Shown piece by piece: positions 1-10,177 of a DNA stretch of 64,000 bases. How positions within the stretch are numbered: position 1 is the stretch's first letter; every line of letters begins with the position of its first letter. A program made the position numbers and the translations under genes. This DNA is from Meconema thalassinum (taxonomy: Eukaryota > Arthropoda > Insecta > Orthoptera > Tettigoniidae), in NCBI GenBank assembly GCA_946902985.2, contig OX336389.2, forward strand, positions 340,416,444 through 340,480,443, written 5' to 3'. Below the pieces are notes generated by a model, which saw only the letters and a program-made list of their open reading frames with translations, was not told the origin of the DNA and made no database searches.

Positions 1-625
1 GAAATAAATCAGAGTCCTCTGTGGACAGCAAATTGGCAGGTGAAGAACTAAAGGAAGTAGGAGACTTCTGTTACTTAGGAACATAATAACCAGTGATGGA
101 CGAAGCAAAGAGGATATAAAAAGTAGGTTAGCTCAGGCAAGGAATGCATATCTACAGAAAAGGAATCTGTTGACATCGAATATTGATTTAGGTGTAAGGA
201 AGTCATTTTTGGAGGCCTTTGTCTGGAGCGTGGCGCTCTATGGAAGTGAAACTTCAACTATTGGTGCAGCAGAAAAGAGGAGAATTGAAGCGTTTGAAAT
301 GTGGTGTTACATGAAAATGATGAAGATCAAATGGGTAGATAGGGTTACAAACGAAGAGGTATTATGACCAGTGGGAGAGGAGAGATGTTTCTGGCGACTG
401 CTAATGAAGAGAAGAGATAGGTTGGTAGGACACATACTAAGACACCCAGGAATAGCAAGCTTAGTTATGGAAGGAAGGGTCGAGGACAAGAACTGTAGGG
501 GTTTACCAAGGTTAGAATAGGTTAAACAGATTGCCTCGGACGTAGTGTGTGGTAGCTCACGGCAGGGAGGCATGGGGAGCTGCATCAAACCAGTCAAAAG
601 ACTGAAGATTCAAACAACAACAACA
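1..625 (+). pseudogene. RTE-type LINE, 3' fragment
   Basis: This is the C-terminal end of an RTE-clade reverse transcriptase followed by the element's 3' end. Segments around 190-365 translate to the conserved stretch with AVEMWCY-like residues (here EAFEMWCYMKMMKIKWVDRV), which also occurs in the better copy at 44940-47915. Several in-frame stops and frameshifts break it, for example TAATAA near 84-92. The 3' end carries a short (CAA)n tract at about 611-630, the simple-repeat tail typical of RTE elements. The left side runs off the window, so the 5' extent is unknown. Confidence 0.85.
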
Positions 626-1655
626 ACAACAAAGACGGTGTTCCGCTTAACGATATAACTTATATTAAAATGTGCGTAGTCTGCAGAGGTAAGTATCGTA
701 AGAATATTGAGAAAATATTAACAGAAATGGTGCCGGTAAGAAATCTATTGAAAATAGTGACTATTATGGCAACCATAATAATGAGAAAAATAAGAATAAT
801 GAGAAGTATAATAATAACAACAATGTAGAGATTCATAAGTGATTGAAGATGATGTGGTTGGTACAGTGATAATAAAATTAATGAGTTGAAGATGTAAGTA
901 TTGATATGCAGTAAAGAAGTTTCATTTGAGGATAGCGAGGTCATCAGTGACTACATTTGAAGAAATTTAGAGGTTGTTTAGAGTGGTTGATGGTAAGGCA
1001 TGGTGTGAAATAACCAACATCTGATGGAGATAATAGAGTATTAAACTATAGGACATCTGGTACTTGGAAATGAAAATGTGTGTGTATATGTGTATGTGCG
1101 TGTGTGTGCGTGTGTGTGCGTGTGTGTACGTTTCACGCAAATAACCTGAGTGAGGTAGGGAGGAAGTATGCCAGCAAGATTTAATGCCGTTGAGCAATGT
1201 GGTTTAAGGTTTGGTAAGTGGCCAAATGAAGTTATGTTAGATGGAGGTTTTAGGAGAAGTAGGTATGCCAGAGGAGTCTCATAACTCTGAGCAGGAGGTT
1301 TTTGTGGTGTCTAAGTGAGGACGTGAAGTTAATGTTGGGAGATTTTAAAGTATGAAAGAGCGCGGTTATATGCACTGAAAGTAAAAAGGGAGTACAGAGA
1401 AGAGATGGTCCAAGTTACAGTTAAAGGTCTTAATACGCACGTTTTATAGCTCAGCCAAATACATTACAAGGCTTAATGCCTAGTTGAACCACTTTTAGCA
1501 AATGTTACTGATGATGAGCGATAGGGAGTTAATGGTGTGGTGTGTTGTTGTCCGACACACATATAAAAGTAAAACTAATAATAATAATAATAAGAAGAAG
1601 AGATGGTTGGCATAATATTTACAAGTTATTGAAAGGAATTTGTTATAATTCGAAG
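626..1655. other. Unassigned AT-rich intergenic DNA
   Basis: No gene seen. It contains a TG-rich microsatellite at about 1074-1132 and AAT/AAG-rich tracts. The short open frames overlap low-complexity sequence and show no recognisable domain. Confidence 0.5.
1074..1132. repeat. (TG)n-rich microsatellite
   Basis: Imperfect TG/TGCG dinucleotide run, with TA and CG interruptions. Confidence 0.85.
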
Positions 1656-2115
1656 CAGTGGCGGTTCCAGGCCCTGCGGGGCCCTGGGCGATAAGATAAG
1701 GTGGGGCCCACAACAATAGGAAATTTTAAAAATGCCAAATCAAATGGAAAGTAGTTTTGTAATAATAATAAAATAAAGGATAGTTACAATATTTTGAATA
1801 CACTACAGTACATTTTTTAAATACTATGGAAGAAACCTTTAAGTCCCCTTGAAAAAGATTATGTAAACTATGAAATATTAAAATATTACTTTGCGACTTT
1901 TTTCCGGCTGAAGTCTTCTATTATTTCACTGAAATCTAAACTTGCTAAACAGTCAAGGGAGGTCATAGCTGCACTGAAAAATGAAATGAATTATAAATTT
2001 GTTTGAAAAGTTTGAAAAGTATAATTAATTAATTATATAATTGAATTTAAAAAAATCCATGGCGCGGGACCCTGGGCGGTCACCCTCCTAGATCACACCC
2101 CTAGATCCGCCCCTG
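1656..2115. mobile_element. Non-autonomous hAT element (MITE)
   Basis: A 460-bp element flanked by the exact 8-bp target duplication ATTCGAAG (1648-1655 and 2116-2123). Its terminal inverted repeats are imperfect: left CAGTGGCGGTTCCAGG, right (reverse complement) CAGGGGCGGATCTAGG, 12 of 16 identical. Eight-base TSDs and CAG..CTG termini are standard for the hAT superfamily. The AT-rich interior has no transposase, so it depends on a transposase from elsewhere. Confidence 0.85.
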
Positions 2116-2123
2116 ATTCGAAG

Positions 2124-3596
2124 GTAGCAGTATTCAGGGAAGTAAAATATGTATGTATAGTTGGACTAATTCGTGAGAAAAATAAATTGAGTGGCGGTTG
2201 ACCAGTAATTTATTGTGAGAGAAGGTATTGAGAGCTACTGTACTCTGCAGTAATGTCAGAAGCGATGACAGCAATTAGATTAGGCGGAGAAGAATTCAGG
2301 GTGTATTTCAGTTAATTATGATTAAGCTACAGTGTGTGAATATTATTTAGATTTGTGAGTAAGATTGTTAAGGATGAAAATAGTAGACGTTATAGTAGCT
2401 ATAGTGTGGTAAGCGAGCAGGTAGTTGGTTAGGTAAAGTGTACCACTATGTCGCTAGGTTGTCCAATTTTGACGCCATGAGGTTTTATTTAGAATAAATT
2501 TTCTTTAGGAAAAGTAATGTTTATGTTGAAAGATTGTGTTTTCACAAGGAACAAGACATGCATGTATCTTATCCTCCGACTTGTAACTGCATACAGTAAG
2601 AGTAAACACTTCGCGTGTGTATGCGTGTGAAATTATTGGTGTGTAATTCAACCTTCTAAAGCTGAAATGCTGTATGAAGTAAAGAACACGCTTCGCGTGA
2701 AATAAGTTCAGACAAACTGGATAGCAAGAAACATTCAAAGAAATGAAATTTTAAATGTATTTTTATCTGCAATTTTAAATGTATTGTTTATATGTATTTA
2801 AGTGTTGTGTAATTGTTTTCAGGGGATGAGTCATTCTTAAAATTGGGAATTTTTTCGTTGACTCATGGGGGCGATTGTGGTGTTTCAACACCACACCCAA
2901 AACAATTGAACCTGGAGTACCGGTACTAAAAATTATGTGAAATTGCAATCATAGTGTATGTATATATTTATTGTGTTAAAGGGTACTATAAAATCATATG
3001 TCCATTTCCATCTATCCTTGTAATAGACGTCAAGCTGGGCTTTCAAATAGTAAATGTATAAGCCCCCAATATATTTCTTGAGGTCGCGCAGCGAGCCGGC
3101 AAGCCACAATAGACACCCCTAAGGGGAAACTTGGACCGCTATAAACAGCTTAAGAAGATATCGGAAGAAGACCCTAGGGTGCAGCAACAAATAGTTAACC
3201 CTCGGTAGCCAGGAGGATAATTCTAAAATATGTCGGAACAATTGACTCCACATCTGTTTAGAATAACTTTTTATGACTAGAAAAGAGGAGCCTTCAGAAT
3301 TTTTTAAGGACGATACCGCTACATGACACCAATAAAGAAGTGTGTCACTGGGAGAGACCTTCACCCAAAAAATGGCCATTTGGTGCGGGATAAAAGAATT
3401 TCTACAGCCAATAGTGAAGGAGCGTCACATTCTGGAGACAATATGGAAATATGCAATTGGCGGATCCCATATCGCTGGTGGGAGACATAATTACCGTACA
3501 GACCAGTGTGAGCATCGATTATCAATTATCATCTCGATCATTCTATATCATTGATACCAGTAGTATCTCTGCTTAAAAGTAAAAACTTGTCTTTAC
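2124..3596. other. Unassigned DNA with two small inverted repeats
   Basis: No gene or mobile element recognised. A perfect 8-bp stem with a 2-base loop lies at 2877-2894 (GTGGTGTTTCAACACCAC). Just upstream, ATGAGTCA (2826) and TGACTCAT (2859) form a second inverted pair. The short open frames here look incidental. Confidence 0.4.
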
Positions 3597-3607
3597 CAGC
3601 AGATGGT

Positions 3608-4747
3608 CATCATCATCTTCATTTCCCCTTTTCCAGCTGACACTGGGTGGGGGAAAATATGGTTCCTCTCCACTTTGTTCTGTCGTTCCACCATTCCTCT
3701 TCCGACACGGTGTTCCAATCCAGCTTCCGTTTTCTAATGCTATTCTTCAGCGAGTCCATCCAACGCATTCTTGGTCTTCCTCGTCCTCTCTTCCCTGTCA
3801 TCCGTCGTTCCAGTGCTCGTTTTGGTAGCCTTAATTCATTCATCCGTTGGACAAGTCCAAACCATCTCACTCTGTTTTGCTCCAATTTGTCATTTAGTTT
3901 CTGTACTCCCAGTTCTTTCCGTATATCTTCATTTCTCACTCTGTCCTTCCTCGTTTTCTGGACCATACTTCTCAGGAATCTCATCTCAGCTGCCTGAACT
4001 CTGCTCTCATCCCTCTTAGTGATTGTCCAAGTTTCTGCTGCATATAGGAACACAATATGCTTTGTACATACCTTCTTTAGCCTTAATTGGTATATCCTTG
4101 TTCCATACTAGTCCCCGTACCTGTTGGTAGAAAGCACTCCAGAGTTGAATTCTTCTGCTAATTTCCAAATCTAGTCTTCCATCCTCAATCAGTTCACTTC
4201 CCAAGTATTTGAAGTGTTTCACCACTTCCAATTCCTTATCTCCGACTTTGATTACTCCTTTTCCTTCTTTCTTACCTCTACTCATCACCACCGTTTTACT
4301 CTTCTCCACATTTATCTTCAATGCCCATTGCTCAATCTTTTCATTCATTACGTCTAACTGTTCTTGTACCTCCATCTCATCCTCGCCCCAGATCACAACA
4401 TCGTCTGCAAACAACATTACCTTCATCTTTGCCCTACTATAGTCTTTCATTGCTGCCTTCATGATGTCATCCATCACCATTAAGAACAATAAGGGTGGCA
4501 ACAAACTTCCTTGCTTTAGTCCAGTGTCAATTTTAAACCATTCCGATGTCCCGACTCTAGTCTTCACACTAATGTAGCAATCCATGCACATTCAATTTAT
4601 CATGCCTCTCAGTTCCTTGCCTATCCCCCTATTTGTTAAGCTTTCCCAAACTTTTGTTCTAGGGATGCTATCATAGGCCTTTTCTAGATCAATTAAAGTC
4701 ATTACCATATCCTTCCCATATTCCCAACTCTTTTCAATGTTCTGTCT
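3608..4747 (-). pseudogene. 5'-truncated non-LTR retrotransposon, RT fragment
   Basis: Minus-strand fragment of a LINE reverse transcriptase, distinct from the RTE copies. Reading from 4747 leftward: an LIDLEKAYDS motif (RT block A), a TGA stop near 4590, then TGLKQGSLLPPLLF, the catalytic-loop stretch LFADDVVIWG, a KYLGS motif, and after a frameshift near 4053-4070 the C-terminal AAETWTITKRDESR and RWFGLVQRM blocks. The 3' end is a short (GAT)n tail at about 3608-3620. An 11-bp target duplication CAGCAGATGGT flanks it (3597-3607 and 4748-4758), which fixes both ends and shows that the 5' truncation happened at insertion. The clade within non-LTR elements is uncertain. Confidence 0.88.
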
Positions 4748-4758
4748 CAGCAGATGGT

Positions 4759-5600
4759 ACCGAATGAAAATAGAGTCTGTGAATAATTAGAAGCAGGATA
4801 TTTCCAGCATTGTGCTGAATATCAAAGTAGGGCGGAACAATTCTATTTCACTCAGCTAGGCGACAACATCTGTTCAATCAGTGATCAGATAGCTTTGCTA
4901 GTTAGGATTGGTACCAGGAACGATGAAAGACCACCCAAGATGTCGACTTCAGGAACGAGATAGCTGCGCCAACATCGCCCATGACGATCTACAAGTCGGT
5001 GAGCTCATTTACATTGGTCAGTTGCAAGTCGGACTTAGTTTCTGTTAACTTGACTGATTTAAAGTATGAACCTCCCTTTTTTATTTCTCTGTTTGAAAGG
5101 TCGCAAGACGTCACTCACCTCATCCCTTGTTTACTGTAATAAATTATTTTTAACTATCTATGACTTTCAGTCAACATTTTACCTACTCTATACTTCCCAG
5201 ATGTCAAGATAGTAGAATAAGGTATCTGTCAGCTAGCCTCTGTTGACCTTCCCCCGAAATTAAAGTGTCTCATTTTAATAATAAGTATAAATTTATCTCA
5301 CAACCGTCTGTTTGAGTTTGGCGCCCTATTACCCGAGCTATTTACTGTACTCTTTCACAATCACTAGGTTCAGATCGTTACAACAAATCAACCAACAGAG
5401 GGACAAGATTGTTAACCACCTCAAAACGTTACACACTTTGGTGCAGTTAGTTAACGCAGTGTTACTTGATCCACTCCAAACACATCTGCCATCTTCAGGG
5501 CCAGTGTCGGCGATGACAAAATTGTGTTGTTTTTGATATATAGGGGCTTGCTACATCGTGGTCATTTAGCCCCTTTTTCTTGGGTGTGTTCAGGATTTGG
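4759..5600 (+). other. Possible old LTR end with primer-binding-like site
   Basis: No intact gene. Around 5303-5336 the sequence ...CTCACA is followed 15 bp later by TGGCGCCCTATTACC, whose first eight bases match the complement of a tRNA-Lys 3' end. A short open frame (5312-5536) follows where gag would start. This could be the 3' end of an eroded LTR plus leader, but no second LTR, TSD or gag domain supports it. Confidence 0.25.
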
Positions 5601-5604
5601 CTGA

Positions 5605-5795
5605 TATTCTGGTGTTGGGACGGAGACGACCGTGGCCTTAAGCTAGAAACCATTACGGTATTTGACTGGAATAGAAGTGGGGAAACCACGGAAAACCACT
5701 TCTAGGATGGCTGACGTGGGGATCGAACCCACCTCTTCTAATATATGCTGCACGAGGCTGAGTACACCACGATCCAGCACTCAGACCTGAATTAA
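5605..5795 (-). repeat. Degenerate SINE with the shared core domain
   Basis: It contains the core motif GGGGAAACCACGGAAAACCA followed by a B-box-like segment (ATCGAACCCACC, minus-strand tRNA sense). SINE-A and SINE-C in this window carry the same core. Head and tail differ from both and no clear TSD was found, so this is an old or third-family copy. Confidence 0.6.
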
Positions 5796-7140
5796 ATTTC
5801 TTAGCAATATCCGATACCGGTAATTGAACCCGGGTGACAAGAATACCAAGTGTGCTAAATCCATAAGAAAGAAATATACATTTTAGATGAATTCTACGCT
5901 ATCCAGGAAACCGCACTTCAGCGCTCTCTACATTTAAAACCTGGAACTGTATCCTAGTCGATGCGTGGTGGGCTTGTAGCAAAATGTGTCTATCCGGACG
6001 ACAGGAGAATCGGGTTCAAATCCTGACTGCAGTCAAATTTTCAAGTCTTACTCAGCAGTCACATTATGTACGTATGCCTTTAATAATATTATTTTGTGTT
6101 GTTCTATGAATTTTTTCGTATTGCCTAAATGAGCCAATCTGTTCCTACTCTACGAATGGGAATCACACTTACCAAAAGCAGAAAAAGGGGACAAAATAGT
6201 GCGTTCTTTATCTCACAATTGCATATTCAATTGTTCTTAGTCACTGCCCTAAAGAAATCTGCTTGGTATACACAGTTATTCCCACCTTTTCCTTTCTGGA
6301 TGATTATTAAATTAGATGTTGGTCTCTCTAAACGTTCCATCTCGATTTTCTTTCTAACTCCTCCTAGGGCAGTGATGCACAGCTGAGCGCTCCCGGAGAA
6401 GTAGGGGGAGCTTGGGAGCGATTCGGCCTGCTTAGCTTGGCCGTGAGGGTAGGGGAAGTGGACGTAGGTTGCGGCAAGCTTCGTAGGGCTGACCAATGTT
6501 GTGTACAGAGCGCGTGTATTGCTGTGCGCTGTCATTGAATACCATGCAGGATTTTTAATGCACAGTGTTCCAATACAAATTCTTGAGGTAGTAATTGATA
6601 TTTCAGCCCTTAGAAACACCACATCAACAGAAATATTATTAATTTTTTGTGAATGTTTAAAGGGGCGTAACATCTGGGTCATCTACCCAGAATAATTATT
6701 GGAGATTAATGCTAACATTATATGGGAATGACCTTATAACTATTGGCAACAATCGATTGAGTATAATAGTGTGGATAAAATTCACAAGAGATAAGGGGTA
6801 CGGAGTTAGAAGCAAACCTATTTTTTTTAAGTAGATTTAAATAATTCTCTTGGAACTTGCTAAGTTGTTAATCATGAAAGCACTATTTTATCAGTTATGC
6901 CACTGTAACTTGGTGAGAAGAATGTGCTTAGAAGAACAATGATGAGGATTTATTTGCAAACAAATGGCGTAAATATGCCTTTATGTCCAACCCGTTTCTT
7001 TGTAATGGTTGTCTTTTAGAATGGCATTGAACTCGAATAACTTTGTGATTATTACTACGATCACCATCAATAAAACAACCTACAGCTCCAACACGCCTAT
7101 ACATATTTTACTGTAAAAGATACGCCAATTTGCTAAATCA
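5796..7140. other. Unassigned DNA
   Basis: No gene recognised. One possible tRNA-derived scrap at about 5960-6040 has a plus-strand B-box-like GGGTTCAAATCC. A GC-richer patch at 6380-6500 has no recognisable domain on either strand. Confidence 0.35.
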
Positions 7141-7149
7141 GAATCAAAA

Positions 7150-7395
7150 ATCGAAATAACAATAATAATAACTCTCTTATCGGTTTTACGTCCCTTTTAA
7201 CTACTTCGGCTTTAGAGACGCCGGGGTGCTGGGATTCTTCCCTGCTGGGGATCTTTGACATGCAAGTAAATCTTCTGACACGGCTCCCTCACATTTAAGC
7301 ACCGCCAAATGCCAACTGATTGAATCGGGATTCAATCCCGCTATCTTGTGCACAGCAAGTGAGAACGTCACCGCTGCGCCACGCAATCAGCGAAG
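7150..7395 (-). repeat. SINE-D copy
   Basis: tRNA-derived SINE in minus orientation. The tail side is AATAATAATAA near 7157, followed by the family hallmark GGTTTTACGTCCC. The tRNA-like head lies at the right end, with a B-box-like GGATTCAATCCC. Two other copies are at 27211-27425 and 33871-34278. Confidence 0.8.
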
Positions 7396-7484
7396 GATTA
7401 AAAATAAATATAACGTACTGTGGGTTCAGGCATTACATTTCTACTTCTTGAATAGAAAAATACATACAGGCTGAACTAAAATGA

Positions 7485-7673
7485 AAAGGAAGCTTGTAGT
7501 TTAACGTGACCGTTAATCTAGAGATCATGAGCCACGGGACCTCCTTTTTACGTGGAATCCGAACCACAGGACATGGCATTTCACTTCGAAAATCTCACAT
7601 GCATAGACCGGGAATCGAACCCGGACCGCCTTGGTGAGAGGTATTCAGCTAGACCGCTGAGCCACCACGCCCC
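7485..7673 (-). repeat. SINE-E copy with 13-bp TSD
   Basis: A 189-bp tRNA-derived SINE. Reading the minus strand, the head begins GGGGCGTGGTGGCTCAGC (A-box region), then GGGTTCGATTCCC (B box), and the body ends near GTTTAAACT-like sequence and CAAGCTTCC. An exact 13-bp target duplication TGAACTAAAATGA flanks it (7472-7484 and 7674-7686). A plus-strand sister copy is nested at 33917-34107. Confidence 0.9.
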
Positions 7674-7942
7674 TGAACTAAAATGAGGTCATAGTGCGAG
7701 AGCGCAAATACAATGTCAATATAAATTATGTTGCTTATAAATGAGGGAGGGGGTGGTGATTTTAGTTCAAGGGGCGAAACGTCTCGGTCATACGTCCAAA
7801 AATGTTGAATAACTAAGATAAGTTTCTAATGTTCAGATGAAACCAAGTAACTCTCTGTGTTCATAACAAGCTGATGGTATGGATGTGAAGCGAATAATTA
7901 AGGAAACAAAACGATTCTAGTGGTTGCGAGTAATATGGTGTC

Positions 7943-8052
7943 GTGCCATTTCGTCCAGGTGCCATTTCGTCCAGGTGCTATTTCGTCCAAATTTCACGAT
8001 CAGAGGCAGGTGGGTTGACTCTCTACCGGCCCACTAGTGCTATTTCGTCCAA
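7943..8052 (+). repeat. Left-end 16-bp MULE terminal motifs
   Basis: Three head-to-tail copies of GTGCCATTTCGTCCAG at 7943-7958, 7959-7974 and 7975-7990 (third copy variant GTGCTATTTCGTCCAA), plus a fourth at 8037-8052. Inverted copies sit at the right end, so these are plausible transposase binding sites. Confidence 0.85.
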
Positions 8053-8344
8053 ACACCTATGATTGACAGTTCGACAGGTCTACAATAACTGTTTCATTTC
8101 ATTGCGTTTCTTGTTAAAAATAAGTAATTTTTTGATGTTTGTAATAATGGACGTTACTCGCTCCGCTCGTTAGCCACCAGTCAACTATAGTTTACAATGA
8201 AATGCTTATAATGTAAACAACATAGTGAGAATAGAAAAAAATATTTTCACAATTTAGGTGATAATTATGAAGATGATAATTGTTGTTTTCAGGGGCCTAG
8301 GTTATCGGCCCCCAATGGTCTGGGTGATAGCGAAAATGACAATG

Positions 8345-8428
8345 AAGTGGAAACCTGAATGAAAATTAAGTGAGAAGGAAAATACTTACAAAGAGGAACT
8401 CAGATAGAAACTACTCACAAAATGGAGA
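8345..8428. repeat. Left part of the ~29-bp minisatellite
   Basis: AATACTTACAAA and ACTCACAAAATG units that continue after the nested SINE at 22321. Before the insertion this was one continuous array in the MULE. Confidence 0.7.
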
Positions 8429-8804
8429 GCGGTAATACTTTTTTTTTATTTTATTTATTTTTTATTTAGTCAATTTACCCTCTAGGTTGGTGGTTCCCAA
8501 GGACTCAGCGAGGGAACTCACCACTACCGCCTCTATTGGCAGTGTCCTGGAGCTTGGAACATCTGGTCGGGATGGATACAACTGGGGAGGTGTGATCAGC
8601 ACTTCGCCCAGGCGGCCTCACCTGCAAAGCGAACAGGGGCCTCATGAGGGAGGGGAAGGGATGGAAGATAGGGATGGATAGGCTAGGAAGAGGGAAGGAG
8701 GCGGCCGTGGCCTTACAGTAGGTACTGCCCCCGTAATTGAATTATATAGAGACCACGGTGGCTATATTTTGAAATTATAAGGAAAGTTATGGCTGTCATA
8801 GTTA

Positions 8805-8888
8805 TGACGTGGGTAGTCATGACGTAAGCACGGATGACGTAAATGCTATGCTAGCAAGCTACTTGAGCTTAGATTCTCAGTGACGTCA
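8805..8888 (+). promoter_or_regulatory. Cluster of TGACGT (CRE/ATF-like) sites in U3
   Basis: TGACGT occurs at 8805, 8820 and 8835, exactly 15 bp apart, and again at 8881 as palindromic TGACGTCA. The same four sites appear in the 3' LTR at 18248, 18263, 18278 and 18324. CREB/ATF or AP-1-type factors bind such sites, so this is a candidate enhancer; binding is inferred. Confidence 0.5.
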
Positions 8889-9973
8889 GCATTTAGTCGA
8901 GAATGTTCCAAGATGTACGACGCAGTCGCAGGAAACGAGGAATTCTGCTGAGGAAGAAACTATGCTATTGGAGGAGAGGCTTGAACCAATGAACGATAGT
9001 TTCAAGGAAGACGGAGATTGCTGAAACTATGGTATTTTTATTACTTTTGGAATGCAGAATTGTGGAAATCCATTTGCAGTAGAAGCATTGATTTGGAATT
9101 TTGGTGAAATTTATTTTCAGTTTTTGAATTTTGAAAATCCGTCATGTATTAACGAAGTTGGAACTTCTAGCGATGACGCAGTACCACGCTTTGGAAGGGA
9201 TGGAAACGCCCCTCGTGAAGTTAATAAAAGGGCTTGCGCAGAAGAGAGGAGTCTCTCTTTCGTCCTCTGATCATTCTGAGATCTCATTCTCAGATCATCG
9301 AAGTATATTTGTGAAAGTTCTTTTCTTATACATTCATTATAGTGAGACGTCGAAGTGAACAGCAGTGAAAAGAATCGTCCTTATAACGCGTGGCGAGGCC
9401 ACTATATTAACGAGATCCATGTCAAACTAGGTGAAGTTGAAACGGACCTTAGAAAGCTTCTACAAGTTTAGCTTCGAACAGTTAGCGGTCACAGATAAGC
9501 TAATTGTATTGTGCTGTGCTACATGCAGTAATAGAGAAAAGCTGAACAATTTCGACCGATTAATTTAAAAGATATTAGCAGTTTTATACGACTGGCAAAA
9601 GTGATTATCTCGCCACAAGAGAAGCACTTTTGTTTAGCCAGAATCAACGCAACGGCTGACGCTGCGAGTGGAATAGAAAGACTTCAGATTGCTTGGTTAC
9701 AGAACGATACAGTATAATGGAGCAATTGAATACGGCAGTTTGTTCTTCTAATACTACAACCGAAGAGCAGATGGAAGGCTAAAAGGGCTTATTGCAATTG
9801 GGACATACTTCAACGGAGTAAGATAGCGACATGGAACTTCGCTAATTGCTATTCCACACAAGCGAACATGCGGTGAATACCATCTACACCCATGTTTCGT
9901 AATTAAAGGCTGAATACCATCGAACAGCCATAGAAACAATTTCATACTCTGAATATGAATAATTTCTTCGGAA

Positions 9974-10177
9974 ATGTCTACAAAGCTTCATGGCGATTGT
10001 CTACTGGAACTTCAGGGAATTTTTCAAGAGAGGTCAGGGATATCCCGACTCACAAAGAAGATTATTGCCGGAAGGATGTCTATTCGTCTTCGAGGAGCAG
10101 AGCGATTCACGGAGAAGGAAGCAGTTCGATTCTCCGAGGGTGCTATTTCCTATTTCGAGGATGGAGCTCAGCTTTAA
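9974..10177 (+). CDS. Short U3 open frame in the LTR, unknown function
   Basis: A 67-codon frame in a GC-richer stretch of U3, repeated in the 3' LTR at 19417-19620. Two other plus-strand frames overlap it (9955-10185 and 9990-10274), so coding status is unproven. Around residues 17-37 it shows F-x-E-R-x(12)-G-R-M-S-I. Short frames in the LTR-like segments at 37218-37412 and 40919-41020 have the same F-x-Q-R-x(12)-G-x-M-S pattern. A candidate splice acceptor lies upstream (TTTTGTTTAGCCAG ending near 9641). Downstream, a block GTGAAC..TATTGTAT (10254-10270) is also shared with those segments. It could be a U3-encoded accessory product or simply conserved LTR sequence. Confidence 0.3.
   Translation: MSTKLHGDCLLELQGIFQERSGISRLTKKIIAGRMSIRLRGAERFTEKEAVRFSEGAISYFEDGAQL

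Noticed and set aside
3647..4442. Plus-strand frames at 3647-4019 and 4209-4442
   Set aside because: Antisense shadows of the minus-strand LINE reverse transcriptase.
9052..9358. Overlapping plus-strand frames near the LTR start, repeated at 18495-18801
   Set aside because: They recur only because the LTR is repeated. No motif, no match to the other LTR-like segments, and frames overlap each other.
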